From positions 1 to 53,762 of the forward strand of contig MSHH01000074.1 in NCBI GenBank assembly GCA_001941075.1: 53,762 nucleotides of DNA, given 5' to 3'. Of the stretch, positions 7,487 to 16,881 are shown piece after piece (positions within the stretch are counted from its first letter, which is position 1; each line of letters opens with the position of its first letter). Made by a program: the position numbers and the translations under genes. Under the pieces are notes generated by a model. That model did no database searches, had not been told where the DNA came from, and was given only the letters and a program-made list of their open reading frames with translations. Origin of the DNA: Oscillospiraceae bacterium Zagget6 (GTDB taxonomy: Bacteria; Bacillota; Clostridia; Oscillospirales; Oscillospiraceae).

Positions 7487-10400
7487 TCAGCGCTTTTTGT
7501 CGGAGTGTTCCATGATTTTCTCGTAGACCCGCTGACAGTTGTGCTTGTCGTGGAAGGCGAAGGTCTGTCGGATGCGTTCCTCATACTGGGGCTTGAGCTT
7601 GCAGTCCCGCTCCATATACTCGATGATCCGGTCAATGGTGCCTTCCAGTGTATACTCCACCTCACCAAAGCCGTCCCGCGGATAGTCGAAATAGCCCTCC
7701 ACGTAGGAATGACCGCCGCTGAAAAAGTCCTCTACATCGAATTGGGCGTAAATGACCGGCTTGTCCAGCAGAGCAAAATCAAACACAGCAGAGGAGTAGT
7801 CTGTCACGATCAGATTGGACTGGGCGTAAATATCCCGGTAACTCTTGCTGCCCTCGAAGAATATGACCCGTGGGTCCCGGTGGAACCGGTCCAGAACGGA
7901 AAGTGTGTTGGGGTGGGGCTTCAAGCAGAGGGTATACCCCAGTTCCTCCGCCCTGTCCAACAACTTGGGGCTGTTGAGCAGGCCATTGTAGAATTGGTAG
8001 TAATCGCTGCTCTCAAAGTCATCTACCGCCAGCCACACTGAGGTCACCGGGTCCATCCCCTTGGTCAGGGTCTTTCTCCAAGTGGGCATGATGGTGATAT
8101 ATTTTTTCTCGTCGTGGTAGAGAGCGTCAAACCGGGGCATACCAGTCAGCCAAACCTTTTCGGCCGGGTGGTAATAATTGTAGTCAAAAATGGACTGATA
8201 TTCCGGGCGCGTGTTGACCACAAAGCCCTCCATCTTCCGGTTATAGCGATTCAACCAGCCGGAGATGTCATCCTTGGTGACGCCGTGCTGAAGAAACACG
8301 AACTTGTAGTCGTGGCAGAGATCCTGATAGAGCAACGTTTCCTGTCCAAAGGGCCGCAGCACCGGGTCGTTGGCCTGGGAGGAAATGACCCAGTCGGCAA
8401 TCAGGTGGTTGTATTTGTGTTCCGCTGAGAGAGTGGAAAGAACCGGGCCCAGTTTGCAGATACGGCTGTAGTCCTCACAATCCTTTTCAAGGACAAAATA
8501 GACCTTCCTGCCCCACTTTTTCTGCTCTGTTTGCATATATCGGAAGAAAACCTCGCCGTTGTCATCCCCTCGGTTGATGCGGTCAGAGATCAGCCAGACC
8601 TCCCGACGGCGGGAGCTCATCTTGCAGCGGATGGCCTTCTCCCGCAGACGGGCCACCGCCTCCACATCTACGCCTGCCAGTTGATGATAAGGGGGCAGGT
8701 GGCTGATGACTTCCCGCACTTCGTCCATGAACCGTTTTTCATATTCCATGCGCTGCTGCATTCCCTTGCAGCGGTGCAGGCTCAGTGAACTGTGTTCCCG
8801 TGTCAGCACTACGCCATCTTTATAATAATAGGGGTTATCCCAAAAGCTGTTTAGGGGGCATCCCTTTTTCATGGACAGGTACCGGCACCGGATCAAATGC
8901 CCGTCAATGGCATAAAAGAGAACGATGCTTTTGTCCATCATCTCCTCGGTGAGGGGGACTTCCCCATAAAAAGTGACGTATTGGAACAGTGTTCCCAGGA
9001 AATTCTGGTTGTCCAGCACCCTGGGCGGACGTGTGCAGGGCAACCACTGGCTGCCTGCCTGGAGCCAGACGGATACTTGCTCCGGGTCAACCGTAGGAGG
9101 CAGAGGAACGAATCCTTCAATGGAAAACCGACCGTCTTGCAGCTCCATAAAGTCCACATTGACCGGGTTCATCCCAAGCGATTCGATCACCGTCCCCTGC
9201 ATACGCAGAACAGCGTCGTGCCAGCGGTATTCCATTGTCGGCGCACGGTTATATTTAAGCGTAAAAATCTGAACCAGTTCAAAGGGGGTCAGCAGCTTCT
9301 GCGCTGACAGAATGTCCCGGTCGTCCAGCTGGTTCAGCGCGGCGCAAAGGCGGGTCTCATAGTCTGCCGCCCGCTCAACAAATTCTGGAGGGATATTTTT
9401 CTGGCGGAACCGCCACATCAGCTCAGTGACTAGATAGCATGGAACAAATCTTGGTACCCATCCCAGCGTTTTCTGGCAATAGGCCATAATCCCCCCTGGC
9501 AGATTGTCGAAATATCGGTCATACCAGGCCGGGTCTTTCGCATAATCCCAGGCTTTTGGTTCTTTTTCTTTGTTGGAGCAGTCGTAAATGCTGCGCCCCC
9601 GGTCACTCACGCCTATGGTACGCTTTTCCAACAGCAGCTTGAGCAGAAACAGGGTGTCGCCGCCCTCTGTCTCCTCCGCCTCGAAGCGGTAGCGCTGGGC
9701 CGCATCTCGCTTGAGGAAGGAGGCGGCCAGCGTACACTGGGCGTAAGCGGGCTTCTCTTCCAGGTTGACGACCTGGGGAACGTTGCACCAGGCGTTGCGC
9801 CAGTATTCTTTGATTTGTGCCCCGCTGAACACAGTGGGCAGCACGAACACATCAGCGGACTGATAATTCTGCTCCGCGAAGTCATACAGCAGCCTGCAAG
9901 CATCCTCGGAAAATCGGTGGTGGGCGCTGAGAAAAACCAGATATTTTCCCTCTGCCCGGGCCATACCCAGGTTCTTTGCCTGGGCCGACGTGCAGCCAGT
10001 GACATCCAAAAGCTGGATGCTTTCCGGGCGCTTGTCCCGGTATTCCGCGCAGAGGGCGCTCACCGTCTCATCGGTGTGGAAGTCACAGAGTATCAGCTGG
10101 ATATGCTTCTGGAAGTCCCAATCCTGGCTGAGCAGGCTTTCAATGGCTCCCCGCAGCGCAAAGGTTTCGCCATCCGCAGTCAGCACCACAGAGAGCTGAT
10201 ACCGTTCGCCGCCGTGGTACTCCTCCCGGCTCTGGGTCCAGCGTTCCCCTGCCATGCGTTCCGCCCGTTCCACCGTGGTGAACTGGATCAGCAGCTTGCC
10301 TGTGTTCAGTTGAAGATAGGGCTGGGCGCACAGTTCTGCACCGTCCACTGTTTTGCGGACCACAGGTTGGGTGTGGCGGCAAACTTGGTGCATCAGCATA

Positions 10401-10804
10401 GAGGACTGACTGGGACGCTCCTGTGGCTCCTGTCCCAGCAAACTTGTGCCGTAAAGCTGCCATCCCACTGGCTTACCGGCTTCCCTTTCCGCTGCCAAAA
10501 GCACTTCCGCAGATTTATCCTTTTGGGAACGAATCAGTTCCCCCACCTGCGCTACATCGGCAGACAAACGGTTTTCCTGATCGATCCAGACAGGAAACAC
10601 CAGGCGTTTTGCGCCGCGCTTTACCAGCAGGGCCGTTTGCCCTTCCTGCCACGGGCCACTTCCTTTTGGCGGCAGGAAGGACAGTATCCCTTTTTGAGCC
10701 GCCAAATCACTGACGTTCAGCGGAATCCACTGGCTACTGTCTGCCTCCAGCATCCACTCACGCAAAGATTGAGATAATTTGATTTTTGTTTTTTTCTCTT
10801 CCAT
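7487..10804 (-). CDS. Two-domain GT2-like / CDP-glycerol glycerophosphotransferase
   Basis: This 1105-residue protein has a GT-A fold (family 2 glycosyltransferase) at about 205-330 and a C-terminal CDP-glycerol glycerophosphotransferase domain (PF04464 type) at about 740-1095. Motifs of the latter include FLQHGVTKDD, LCLKPHP and NLIVTDYSSAVFDFALL. Proteins of this build polymerise glycerol- or ribitol-phosphate onto teichoic or capsular polymers. In the GT2 domain the usual FLDSDD is replaced by VFLSAHH, so the acidic DxD pair is missing and this domain may not bind sugar nucleotides normally. Residues 1-200 and about 480-720 were not recognised. The gene stands alone between alaS and the pan operon with no tag/tar genes nearby. 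Confidence 0.85.
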   Translation of the reverse strand: MEEKKTKIKLSQSLREWMLEADSSQWIPLNVSDLAAQKGILSFLPPKGSGPWQEGQTALLVKRGAKRLVFPVWIDQENRLSADVAQVGELIRSQKDKSAEVLLAAEREAGKPVGWQLYGTSLLGQEPQERPSQSSMLMHQVCRHTQPVVRKTVDGAELCAQPYLQLNTGKLLIQFTTVERAERMAGERWTQSREEYHGGERYQLSVVLTADGETFALRGAIESLLSQDWDFQKHIQLILCDFHTDETVSALCAEYRDKRPESIQLLDVTGCTSAQAKNLGMARAEGKYLVFLSAHHRFSEDACRLLYDFAEQNYQSADVFVLPTVFSGAQIKEYWRNAWCNVPQVVNLEEKPAYAQCTLAASFLKRDAAQRYRFEAEETEGGDTLFLLKLLLEKRTIGVSDRGRSIYDCSNKEKEPKAWDYAKDPAWYDRYFDNLPGGIMAYCQKTLGWVPRFVPCYLVTELMWRFRQKNIPPEFVERAADYETRLCAALNQLDDRDILSAQKLLTPFELVQIFTLKYNRAPTMEYRWHDAVLRMQGTVIESLGMNPVNVDFMELQDGRFSIEGFVPLPPTVDPEQVSVWLQAGSQWLPCTRPPRVLDNQNFLGTLFQYVTFYGEVPLTEEMMDKSIVLFYAIDGHLIRCRYLSMKKGCPLNSFWDNPYYYKDGVVLTREHSSLSLHRCKGMQQRMEYEKRFMDEVREVISHLPPYHQLAGVDVEAVARLREKAIRCKMSSRRREVWLISDRINRGDDNGEVFFRYMQTEQKKWGRKVYFVLEKDCEDYSRICKLGPVLSTLSAEHKYNHLIADWVISSQANDPVLRPFGQETLLYQDLCHDYKFVFLQHGVTKDDISGWLNRYNRKMEGFVVNTRPEYQSIFDYNYYHPAEKVWLTGMPRFDALYHDEKKYITIMPTWRKTLTKGMDPVTSVWLAVDDFESSDYYQFYNGLLNSPKLLDRAEELGYTLCLKPHPNTLSVLDRFHRDPRVIFFEGSKSYRDIYAQSNLIVTDYSSAVFDFALLDKPVIYAQFDVEDFFSGGHSYVEGYFDYPRDGFGEVEYTLEGTIDRIIEYMERDCKLKPQYEERIRQTFAFHDKHNCQRVYEKIMEHSDKKR

Positions 10805-10851
10805 ATATCAATCTTCCATTCGTGTAGTCATGATTTTAGCGTAACAGGAAG

Positions 10852-10882
10852 GATGTTCTGCTGCTCCTCGCAACAGAACATC
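10852..10882 (-). promoter_or_regulatory. Hairpin in 5' leader of the glycerophosphotransferase gene
   Basis: Nine-base arms GATGTTCTG (10852-10860) and CAGAACATC (10874-10882) are perfectly complementary around a 13-nt loop. The hairpin lies between the promoter and the start codon. No T-tract follows, so a role in mRNA stability or protein binding is more likely than termination. Confidence 0.4.
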
Positions 10883-10947
10883 GCATTCCCGTGGTAACAA
10901 CTGCACAGGTATTGTTTCCGCACTGTGCGTTGCCGCCCTGTTATGTT

Positions 10948-10976
10948 ATTGTAGCAGAGACAGACGTATTCGTCAA
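10948..10976 (-). promoter_or_regulatory. Promoter of the glycerophosphotransferase gene
   Basis: A -35 TTGACG (10971-10976) and -10 TACAAT (10948-10953) are spaced by exactly 17 nt. The start would be near 10941, giving a leader of about 137 nt before the ATG at 10804. Confidence 0.8.
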
Positions 10977-10998
10977 GTTTTTGTGGAATTTCGTAGGG

Positions 10999-11394
10999 TT
11001 ATTCAATCATATTCTCCAGCCGTCCGTGCTTTTCGTAGGCGGTGAGCCGGACGGGACGGTTTTCCTCATCCACAAAGAGGACCTTGGGACGGTGATGGGC
11101 GGCTTCCTCCGGCGTCATGGTGGCATAGGCCATAAGAATGATCTTGTCGCCTGGGCTGACGCACCGGGCCGCCGCACCGTTGAGGCAGATCATGCCGCTG
11201 CCCCGCTCTCCGGCGATGGTGTAGGTCTCAAAGCGGCTGCCGTTGTTGATGTCCACGATTTGGACCTTCTCATATTCCAAGATGCCCACCTGATCCAGCA
11301 GATTCTCGTCCACGGTGATGGAGCCGACGTAATCCAGCTCCGCCTGGCGCACCGTAGCCCGATGAATTTTTCCCTTGAGCAATGTGATCTCCAT
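10999..11394 (-). CDS. panD: Aspartate 1-decarboxylase
   Basis: PanD makes beta-alanine from aspartate for pantothenate synthesis. It is translated as a 131-residue pro-enzyme that self-cleaves between Gly24 and Ser25 (YVGSIT) to create the pyruvoyl cofactor. The family residues Lys9 and the NGAAAR loop are present. It is the last gene of the pan operon, 17 nt after panC. No clear terminator follows before the next promoter at 10976. Confidence 0.97.
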   Translation of the reverse strand: MEITLLKGKIHRATVRQAELDYVGSITVDENLLDQVGILEYEKVQIVDINNGSRFETYTIAGERGSGMICLNGAAARCVSPGDKIILMAYATMTPEEAAHHRPKVLFVDEENRPVRLTAYEKHGRLENMIE

Positions 11395-11411
11395 GCCCGA
11401 TTCGCCTCGCT

Positions 11412-12269
11412 TTACAGTTTGACGCTGAAGTTGTCGATGAGACGGGTCTTGCCGATATAAACCGCCATCGCCACCAATACGTCCTGATAGATGTCGTCGG
11501 TGGGCTCCATCGTCACGCCGTCCACCGCCTGGACGTAGTCGATTTTAGCCAGCGGCTCCTGCATGATGAGGTTGGTCATGGCGTTGACCACACAGCGGGC
11601 GTCCCGCTCTCCGTCCAGCACCATCCGCTTGCCCAGACCCACGGCCCGGGACAGGCACAGAGCGGCCTTCCGCTCCTCGGCGTTCAGATAGGTGTTGCGG
11701 CTGGACTTGGCCAGTCCGTCCGGCTCCCGGATGATGGGACAGCCCACGATTTCAATGCCGTAGGACATATCCCGCACCATCTTGCGGATGATAGCCAACT
11801 GCTGGGCATCCTTCTCCCCGAAAAAGGCCCGGTCCGGCTGAACGACGTTAAACAGCTTGGCTACCACGGTGCAGACTCCCCGGAAGTGGATGGGGCGGGT
11901 CTTGCCGCAGAGCTGCTTGGGCATATCGGACAGGATCTCCACATAGGTGGCCGCATCCTCGGCGTACATCTCGGAGACCTCCGGGTGGAACACCAGGTCT
12001 GCGTTCAGAGATTCACACAGGGCGCTGTCCCGGTCAAAATCCCTGGGATAACTCTCCAGGTCCTCGTTGGGGCCGAACTGGGTGGGATTCACAAAGACGG
12101 AGACCACGGTTCGGTCACACCGGGCCACAGAGGTCTTGATGAGACTGGCGTGGCCCTCGTGGAGGTAGCCCATGGTGGGGACCAGGCCCACGGTCAGCCC
12201 GTCCTTTTTCCAGGCGCGGACCTGCTCCCGGACCTGCTGAATGGTGGTTGCAACATTCATCTTTTTCAT
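11412..12269 (-). CDS. panC: Pantothenate synthetase
   Basis: PanC joins pantoate and beta-alanine using ATP. The 285 residues contain [10 protein letters not shown], with the HIGH-like His37/His40, and the KSSRNTYL motif that plays the KMSKS role. Length and order match the family. It is preceded by panB and followed by panD in one transcription unit. Confidence 0.97.
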   Translation of the reverse strand: MKKMNVATTIQQVREQVRAWKKDGLTVGLVPTMGYLHEGHASLIKTSVARCDRTVVSVFVNPTQFGPNEDLESYPRDFDRDSALCESLNADLVFHPEVSEMYAEDAATYVEILSDMPKQLCGKTRPIHFRGVCTVVAKLFNVVQPDRAFFGEKDAQQLAIIRKMVRDMSYGIEIVGCPIIREPDGLAKSSRNTYLNAEERKAALCLSRAVGLGKRMVLDGERDARCVVNAMTNLIMQEPLAKIDYVQAVDGVTMEPTDDIYQDVLVAMAVYIGKTRLIDNFSVKL

Positions 12270-12309
12270 CTGCTCCTTTTTCCGCCAGAGGCGGGGATTG
12301 GTGGAGGAT

Positions 12310-12329
12310 GCGGCCCCAAAAGGGGCCGC
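12310..12329 (-). promoter_or_regulatory. GC-rich hairpin between panB and panC
   Basis: Eight-base arms GCGGCCCC and GGGGCCGC enclose an AAAA loop. No T-run follows on the minus strand, so this is more likely an intercistronic processing or stability element than a terminator. Confidence 0.5.
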
Positions 12330-12346
12330 TTATGGGTGGTTACGAA

Positions 12347-13198
12347 TTAATACTCCGCGTCCAGCTTTGCCAGGAACTCGTCCGAGCAGTCGCTCTTGAC
12401 GTAGGAGTGGGCCGCGTCGGGGAAGGTCCCGGCCTTGACCTCGGCGTCGTAGGCCCGGAACGCCTCGCTCATGGCGTCGCCGATGTGGGCGAAGGGCTTG
12501 ACGAACTTGGGCACGAAGTCGCCGGACATCCCCAGCATATCCTGATACACCAGCACCTGGCCGTCGCAGCCTGCGCCCGCGCCGATGCCGATGGTGATCA
12601 TCTTGACCTTTTTGGTGATGAGGGCGGCCAGCTTGGGGGGCACACACTCCAGCACCACCATGAAGGCGCCCGCCTCCTGAACGGCCAGCGCATCCTCCAG
12701 CACCCGGCGGGCGTTGTCCTCGCCCTTGCCTTGGACCTTGAAGCCGCCAAAGGCGTTGACCGACTGGGGAGTCATGCCGATGTGGGCGCAGACGGGGATG
12801 CCGCAGGCGGTGATGGCCTTGATCTGCTTCACCACGGTGGCCCCGCCTTCCAGCTTGACGGCGTTGGCCCGACACTCCTTCATCAGGCGGCCCGCATTCG
12901 TCACAGCCTGCTCCACGGAGACCTGATAGCTCATGAAGGGCATGTCCAGAATGACAAAGGCGTTCTTGCAGGCCCGGCCCACGCTGCGGCCATAGACCAC
13001 CATCTCGTCCATGGTGACGGGCAGGGTGTCCTCATAGCCCTGCATGGTCATGCCCAGGCTGTCGCCCACCAAGATGGTGTTGATTCCGGCCTCGTCCACC
13101 AGACGGGCGGTGGAAAAGTCATAGCTGGTCAGCTGGGTGATCTTCTCGCCCCGCTCCTTCATGGCCATCAGCGTGGCGACGGTGTTTTTCTTCGGCAT
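12347..13198 (-). CDS. panB: Ketopantoate hydroxymethyltransferase
   Basis: PanB transfers a hydroxymethyl group from methylene-tetrahydrofolate to alpha-ketoisovalerate, giving ketopantoate. The 283-residue TIM barrel shows VGDSLGMTMQGY, where an Asp binds magnesium, and GIPVCAHIGMTPQ. It lies 2 nt after the panG-like gene and before panC. Confidence 0.97.
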   Translation of the reverse strand: MPKKNTVATLMAMKERGEKITQLTSYDFSTARLVDEAGINTILVGDSLGMTMQGYEDTLPVTMDEMVVYGRSVGRACKNAFVILDMPFMSYQVSVEQAVTNAGRLMKECRANAVKLEGGATVVKQIKAITACGIPVCAHIGMTPQSVNAFGGFKVQGKGEDNARRVLEDALAVQEAGAFMVVLECVPPKLAALITKKVKMITIGIGAGAGCDGQVLVYQDMLGMSGDFVPKFVKPFAHIGDAMSEAFRAYDAEVKAGTFPDAAHSYVKSDCSDEFLAKLDAEY

Positions 13199-13200
13199 GG

Positions 13201-14055
13201 TTATACTGCTCCTTTCAGCACTTGTTTCATGGGTTCATAACTGCGGTCTGGGTGTTTTTCCTCAGCCACCTGCACCAGCTTTTGGGAGAGGAGAGCGTAC
13301 ATCTCCCGCTCCGCCGCTGTGGGCATGGCATCCAGGTGCTTCTGCACCGTGGCGGTGTCGCACCGCTCCACCGGTCCGGTCAGGCTGTCCACCGGCCCGG
13401 CCTGGGCCAGATGCGCCATGTTGCCCACCAAAATGGGCCGCAGGGCTTGCAGCGCTCCTTCGCGGGTAAAGCCGCAGGTCTCCAGCAGGTCCAGGCTCTC
13501 GGCCACCAGCGCCACCACATGGTTGCTGGCGACGGCGGCGGCGGCGTGATAGCGCACCTTGTCCTCCGGGCGGATGATCTGCACCGGGTTGCCGCAGCCC
13601 TCCAACAGCGCCTTCACGCTGTCCAGATGGGCGGAACTGCCCTCGACGCAGAAAAAAACATCCGCCAGCTCCCGGTACGAGCGATAGGGATCGCTCACCG
13701 CAAACAACGGATGGACCGAATACCCGAAGCCGCCGGCCTCTTCCACCCCAGGAAACGCCTGGGTGGAGGGCAGCGCCCCGCTGCAATGACAAATCAGCTT
13801 GCCTTTGATGGCGTCTCGCGGCAGGTCCTGATAGACCTGTCCGATGGCCCCGTCGGGAACAGTGAGGAACAGAGCGTCGCTGGCTTGGGCTGCGGCTGCC
13901 GGGGAATCAAAAGCGGTCGTGCCGGTAAAGTCTGCTGCTTGCTGCGCATGGCGGGCGGTGCGGCTATAGTAGCCGGTGACCGGGACCCCGTGGGTAGTAA
14001 AATACTTGCCCAGGGAAAAGCCCACCTTGCCTGCTCCAATGAATCCAATTTTCAT
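13201..14055 (-). CDS. panG: Rossmann-like/DUF2520 oxidoreductase, probable ketopantoate reductase
   Basis: The 284-residue protein starts MKIGFIGAGKVG, an NAD(P)-binding GxGxxG fold, and ends in an all-helical domain of the DUF2520 type. I chose ATG 14055 because AGAGGTGA lies just upstream and the Rossmann motif then begins at residue 3. The frame is open further upstream but has no ribosome site there. It is the first gene of the pan operon. No panE is present, so ketopantoate reduction is the missing step it would fill. I recall PanG of Francisella and Enterococcus as a non-PanE ketopantoate reductase of this type. That identity is from memory and context. Confidence 0.75.
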   Translation of the reverse strand: MKIGFIGAGKVGFSLGKYFTTHGVPVTGYYSRTARHAQQAADFTGTTAFDSPAAAAQASDALFLTVPDGAIGQVYQDLPRDAIKGKLICHCSGALPSTQAFPGVEEAGGFGYSVHPLFAVSDPYRSYRELADVFFCVEGSSAHLDSVKALLEGCGNPVQIIRPEDKVRYHAAAAVASNHVVALVAESLDLLETCGFTREGALQALRPILVGNMAHLAQAGPVDSLTGPVERCDTATVQKHLDAMPTAAEREMYALLSQKLVQVAEEKHPDRSYEPMKQVLKGAV

Positions 14056-14200
14056 GCTGTCACCTCTTTCGCACGTGAAAAAGGCGGCGCTCAGTCCAGT
14101 TCCCAAAGTGTTGAGATACCAGCCGATCAAAAGGATGTGAGATTGCGTGGTTTGTCATGGTTACCGTTTCGGCTTCTCCGAATACAGTCCATCAACGGAT

Positions 14201-14229
14201 AGAATAGCACCCCCGCACGCAAAAGTAAA
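14201..14229 (-). promoter_or_regulatory. Probable promoter of the pan operon
   Basis: A -35 TTTACT (14224-14229) and -10 TATTCT (14201-14206) are separated by 17 nt. The leader to the ATG at 14055 would be about 140 nt. Imperfect GC-rich inverted arms overlap the promoter. Confidence 0.55.
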
Positions 14230-14281
14230 GAGGCGCACGGGGGTAAAAACAAATTTTTTGTTAAATTTTTGTCAAGCGTTC

Positions 14282-14298
14282 TTCTCCCGGCGGGAGAA
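14282..14298 (-). terminator. Hairpin after the U32 peptidase gene
   Basis: TTCTCCC and GGGAGAA arms with a 3-nt loop lie 10 nt beyond the stop codon of the U32 gene. The T-tract is weak and interrupted, so this is a probable but inefficient terminator. Confidence 0.5.
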
Positions 14299-14308
14299 TT
14301 GGTGAAAA

Positions 14309-15544
14309 TTACAACCCCTCCGCCTGGCGGCGCAGGATGCTCAGAGGTGGGGCCTGCACCGGCAGATGCATCCGAAACAGCATTTGCGGTTTCTTCGGTT
14401 CCTCCAGCGGGAAACCGTCCATGTCCTCCATTATGGGAGCCTCGAACGCCACCGGCGCCAGGTCCGGCCCCACCAGCTCCAGGGCGTCCCCCGCCCGAAA
14501 CTTGTTGCGCAGACTGACCAGGGCGTTGCCCTCGCTGTCGCAGGACTGGACGATGCCGGTGATCTGCCACTGGCGGATATACCGGGCATTCTCGTAATAC
14601 TGGCCGGGGTCGCCGAAGTAGAACCCGGTGGAATAGGGCCGATGACTGACCTTTTCCACCTCGTCCCGCCAGATCTGGGGCAGGGGCTGCCCCGCTTCCG
14701 CCGCGTCGATGGCGTGGCGGTAGGCCCCGGTGACCAGGGCAGCGTAGTAGGCGCTTTTTGCCCGGCCCTCGATTTTGAGGGAATCCAGTCCCGCCTCCAG
14801 CAGCTCTGGCACATGGTCGATCATGCACATATCCCGGGAGGAGAGGATGTAGCTGCCCTTTTCGTCCTCGTAGACGGGGAAATACTCGCCGGGGCGTTTT
14901 TCCTCCATCAGGGTGTACTGGTAGCGGCAGGGCTGGGCACAGGCTCCCCGGCTGGAATCCCGCTCGTTCCGACCCGTCATGTAGTTGCTGAGCAGGCACC
15001 GGCCTGAATAGGACACGCACATGGCCCCGTGGCCGAAGGCTTCCAGCTCCAGCTCCTTTGGCGTTTCGGCCCGTATCTCCCGAATTTCATCCAGAGAGCA
15101 CTCCCGGGCCAGAATGACCCGGCTGGCCCCCAGTTCGTACCAGGCGGTGGCGGTGACGGCGTTGGACACGCTGGCTTGGGTGGAGATGTGCTTCTGCACA
15201 TGGGGAGCGTACTTCTGAGCCAGGCGGAAGGCCCCCAGGTCGGCCACGATGACCGCCGTCACTCCAGCGTCGTCCAGCGTCTCCAGCCAGGCGGGGAGCC
15301 GGGCGATCTCGTCGCCCCGGGGCATGGTGTTGATGGTGACGTGGGTCTTGACGCCGTGGGCCTTGCACAGCCGCACGGCCTGATACAGCTCGTCCCGGGA
15401 GAAATTGCCTGCGTAGGCCCGCATCCCGAAGGTCGTCCCCGCCAGATAGACGGCGTCGGCTCCGTAAGCCACGGCCATGTTCAGCCGCTCCATATCCCCT
15501 GCGGGGGCCAGCAGTTCCAGTTTATTCCTCATCGTCGGTCTCAC
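14309..15544 (-). CDS. Peptidase U32 family protein (TrhP/RlhA-type)
   Basis: The 411-residue protein begins with the family element LELLAPAGDMERL and carries a U32 signature ending GAMCVSYSGRCLLSNY, followed by GACAQPCRY. The four cysteines in this region are conserved in the YegQ/TrhP group, which hydroxylates tRNA uridine at position 34 using prephenate. The RlhA group modifies 23S rRNA. True peptidase activity is doubtful. The start overlaps the mltG stop by 23 nt, so the two are translated from one message. Confidence 0.88.
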   Translation of the reverse strand: MRPTMRNKLELLAPAGDMERLNMAVAYGADAVYLAGTTFGMRAYAGNFSRDELYQAVRLCKAHGVKTHVTINTMPRGDEIARLPAWLETLDDAGVTAVIVADLGAFRLAQKYAPHVQKHISTQASVSNAVTATAWYELGASRVILARECSLDEIREIRAETPKELELEAFGHGAMCVSYSGRCLLSNYMTGRNERDSSRGACAQPCRYQYTLMEEKRPGEYFPVYEDEKGSYILSSRDMCMIDHVPELLEAGLDSLKIEGRAKSAYYAALVTGAYRHAIDAAEAGQPLPQIWRDEVEKVSHRPYSTGFYFGDPGQYYENARYIRQWQITGIVQSCDSEGNALVSLRNKFRAGDALELVGPDLAPVAFEAPIMEDMDGFPLEEPKKPQMLFRMHLPVQAPPLSILRRQAEGL

Positions 15545-16835
15545 CTGTCTGAGCGGCCTTGAAGATATTAAAGCTGTAGCTTTCGGTGAAGAAGTGGTTC
15601 TCTCCGTCGTCGCCCAACATGAAGTAATAGTAGTCTGTGTTGCTGGGGTTCAGTGCCGCCTCGATGGAATCCATGCCGGGGTTGCAGATGGGGCCTTCCG
15701 GCAGACCCGCATACAGGTAGGTGTTATAGGGGCTGTCGATTTCCAGGTCAGCCTGGGTCAAATCTTCCTTGCGCTCCTCCAGCAGATACTGCACGGTGGA
15801 GTCCATCTGGAGGTAGCCGCCGATTCCATCGTAGTCCGGGTTTTCCAGTCGATTGTAGATGACAGAGGCAATGCTGTTGCGGTCGTCGCTGCTGCCGGTG
15901 GTCTCCTTCTCAATGATGGAGGCAATGATAATGATGTCGTCCAAATCATAGGCGAGGGTCTCCTCGCTGAGGACTTCGCTCATCTGGTCGGCAAAATTGG
16001 ACAGCAGCCGTTTGATGACGCTCTCCGCGTCTGCGTCCTTATAGAACTCATAGGTGTCGGGGAACAGGTAGCCCTCCAGCAGTGCCGTACCGGTGCGGTC
16101 CGCATCCTCCAGGAAGAAGTAGTCGAAGGTGTCGCTCTCCGCAGAGGCGGTCAGGTCCTCCACCGAGCAGACGCCGCTGTCCTCCAGCAGCTGGAACGCC
16201 TCTGCCACCGTGTAGCCCTCCGGGATGGTGACGGTGACCGTCTCCCGATAGACGGAGGTGGAGCTGATGTTGTTCAGCAGCGCGGAATAGTCCATTTCCG
16301 TGTTCAGCTCGTAGGTGCCGGTAGTGATCTTATCGGCCTTATTGGTGACGGAGGCAAAGAGCTGGAAGAGGAATTTGTACTCGATCAGCCCCTCGTCCTT
16401 CAGATTGTCCGCTACGTCGGCAATGGTGTCCCCCTCCGAAACGGTGAAGGAGACCGTGTTTTCCGTCTTGTCCAGAGCCAACAGGTCGTTGGCCCACCGC
16501 CAGCCCACAGTGGCCAGCACGAAGGAGATGACCAGCACCCCCACCACATAAATTAAGGCGGCAAGAATGGATTCCGGCAGCGTTTTGGGCTGGCGCTTTT
16601 CAGCGGCAGACTGAGGCGGTTCAGGTGGCAAAGGAGGTTCTCCGGCAAAATCTTCCTGAGAAAGAATCGGTTCTGCCTCCTGCTGCGGCTCTGGTTCCCA
16701 GGAGCAAAAGCCCTCTGTCCAATCAAAGGTGTCCCAGCTGTCAGAGTTCCCTTGCTTTGGCTTCCCATCTGGCTGATTTTCCGCTGTGTTGGGGGTTTGT
16801 TCCTCTTCGTCCCAGTTCTTTTCCTCGTTGGACAT
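15522..16835 (-). CDS. mltG: Endolytic transglycosylase MltG
   Basis: MltG cuts nascent glycan strands at the outer face of the membrane and sets their length. The 437 residues comprise an acidic, proline-rich cytoplasmic tail (1-85), one membrane helix (about 89-112), a LysM-like segment and the YceG catalytic domain. ASIIEKET places the catalytic Glu at residue 309. The long acidic N-terminus is common in Gram-positive members. It is followed by the overlapping U32 gene and preceded 46 nt upstream by the DJ-1 gene. Confidence 0.95.
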   Translation of the reverse strand: MSNEEKNWDEEEQTPNTAENQPDGKPKQGNSDSWDTFDWTEGFCSWEPEPQQEAEPILSQEDFAGEPPLPPEPPQSAAEKRQPKTLPESILAALIYVVGVLVISFVLATVGWRWANDLLALDKTENTVSFTVSEGDTIADVADNLKDEGLIEYKFLFQLFASVTNKADKITTGTYELNTEMDYSALLNNISSTSVYRETVTVTIPEGYTVAEAFQLLEDSGVCSVEDLTASAESDTFDYFFLEDADRTGTALLEGYLFPDTYEFYKDADAESVIKRLLSNFADQMSEVLSEETLAYDLDDIIIIASIIEKETTGSSDDRNSIASVIYNRLENPDYDGIGGYLQMDSTVQYLLEERKEDLTQADLEIDSPYNTYLYAGLPEGPICNPGMDSIEAALNPSNTDYYYFMLGDDGENHFFTESYSFNIFKAAQTGETDDEE

Positions 16836-16881
16836 AAGCGCCTCCTTCCCGCTGCGTGGGCAGTCGGTGGTGTATTGTCAT

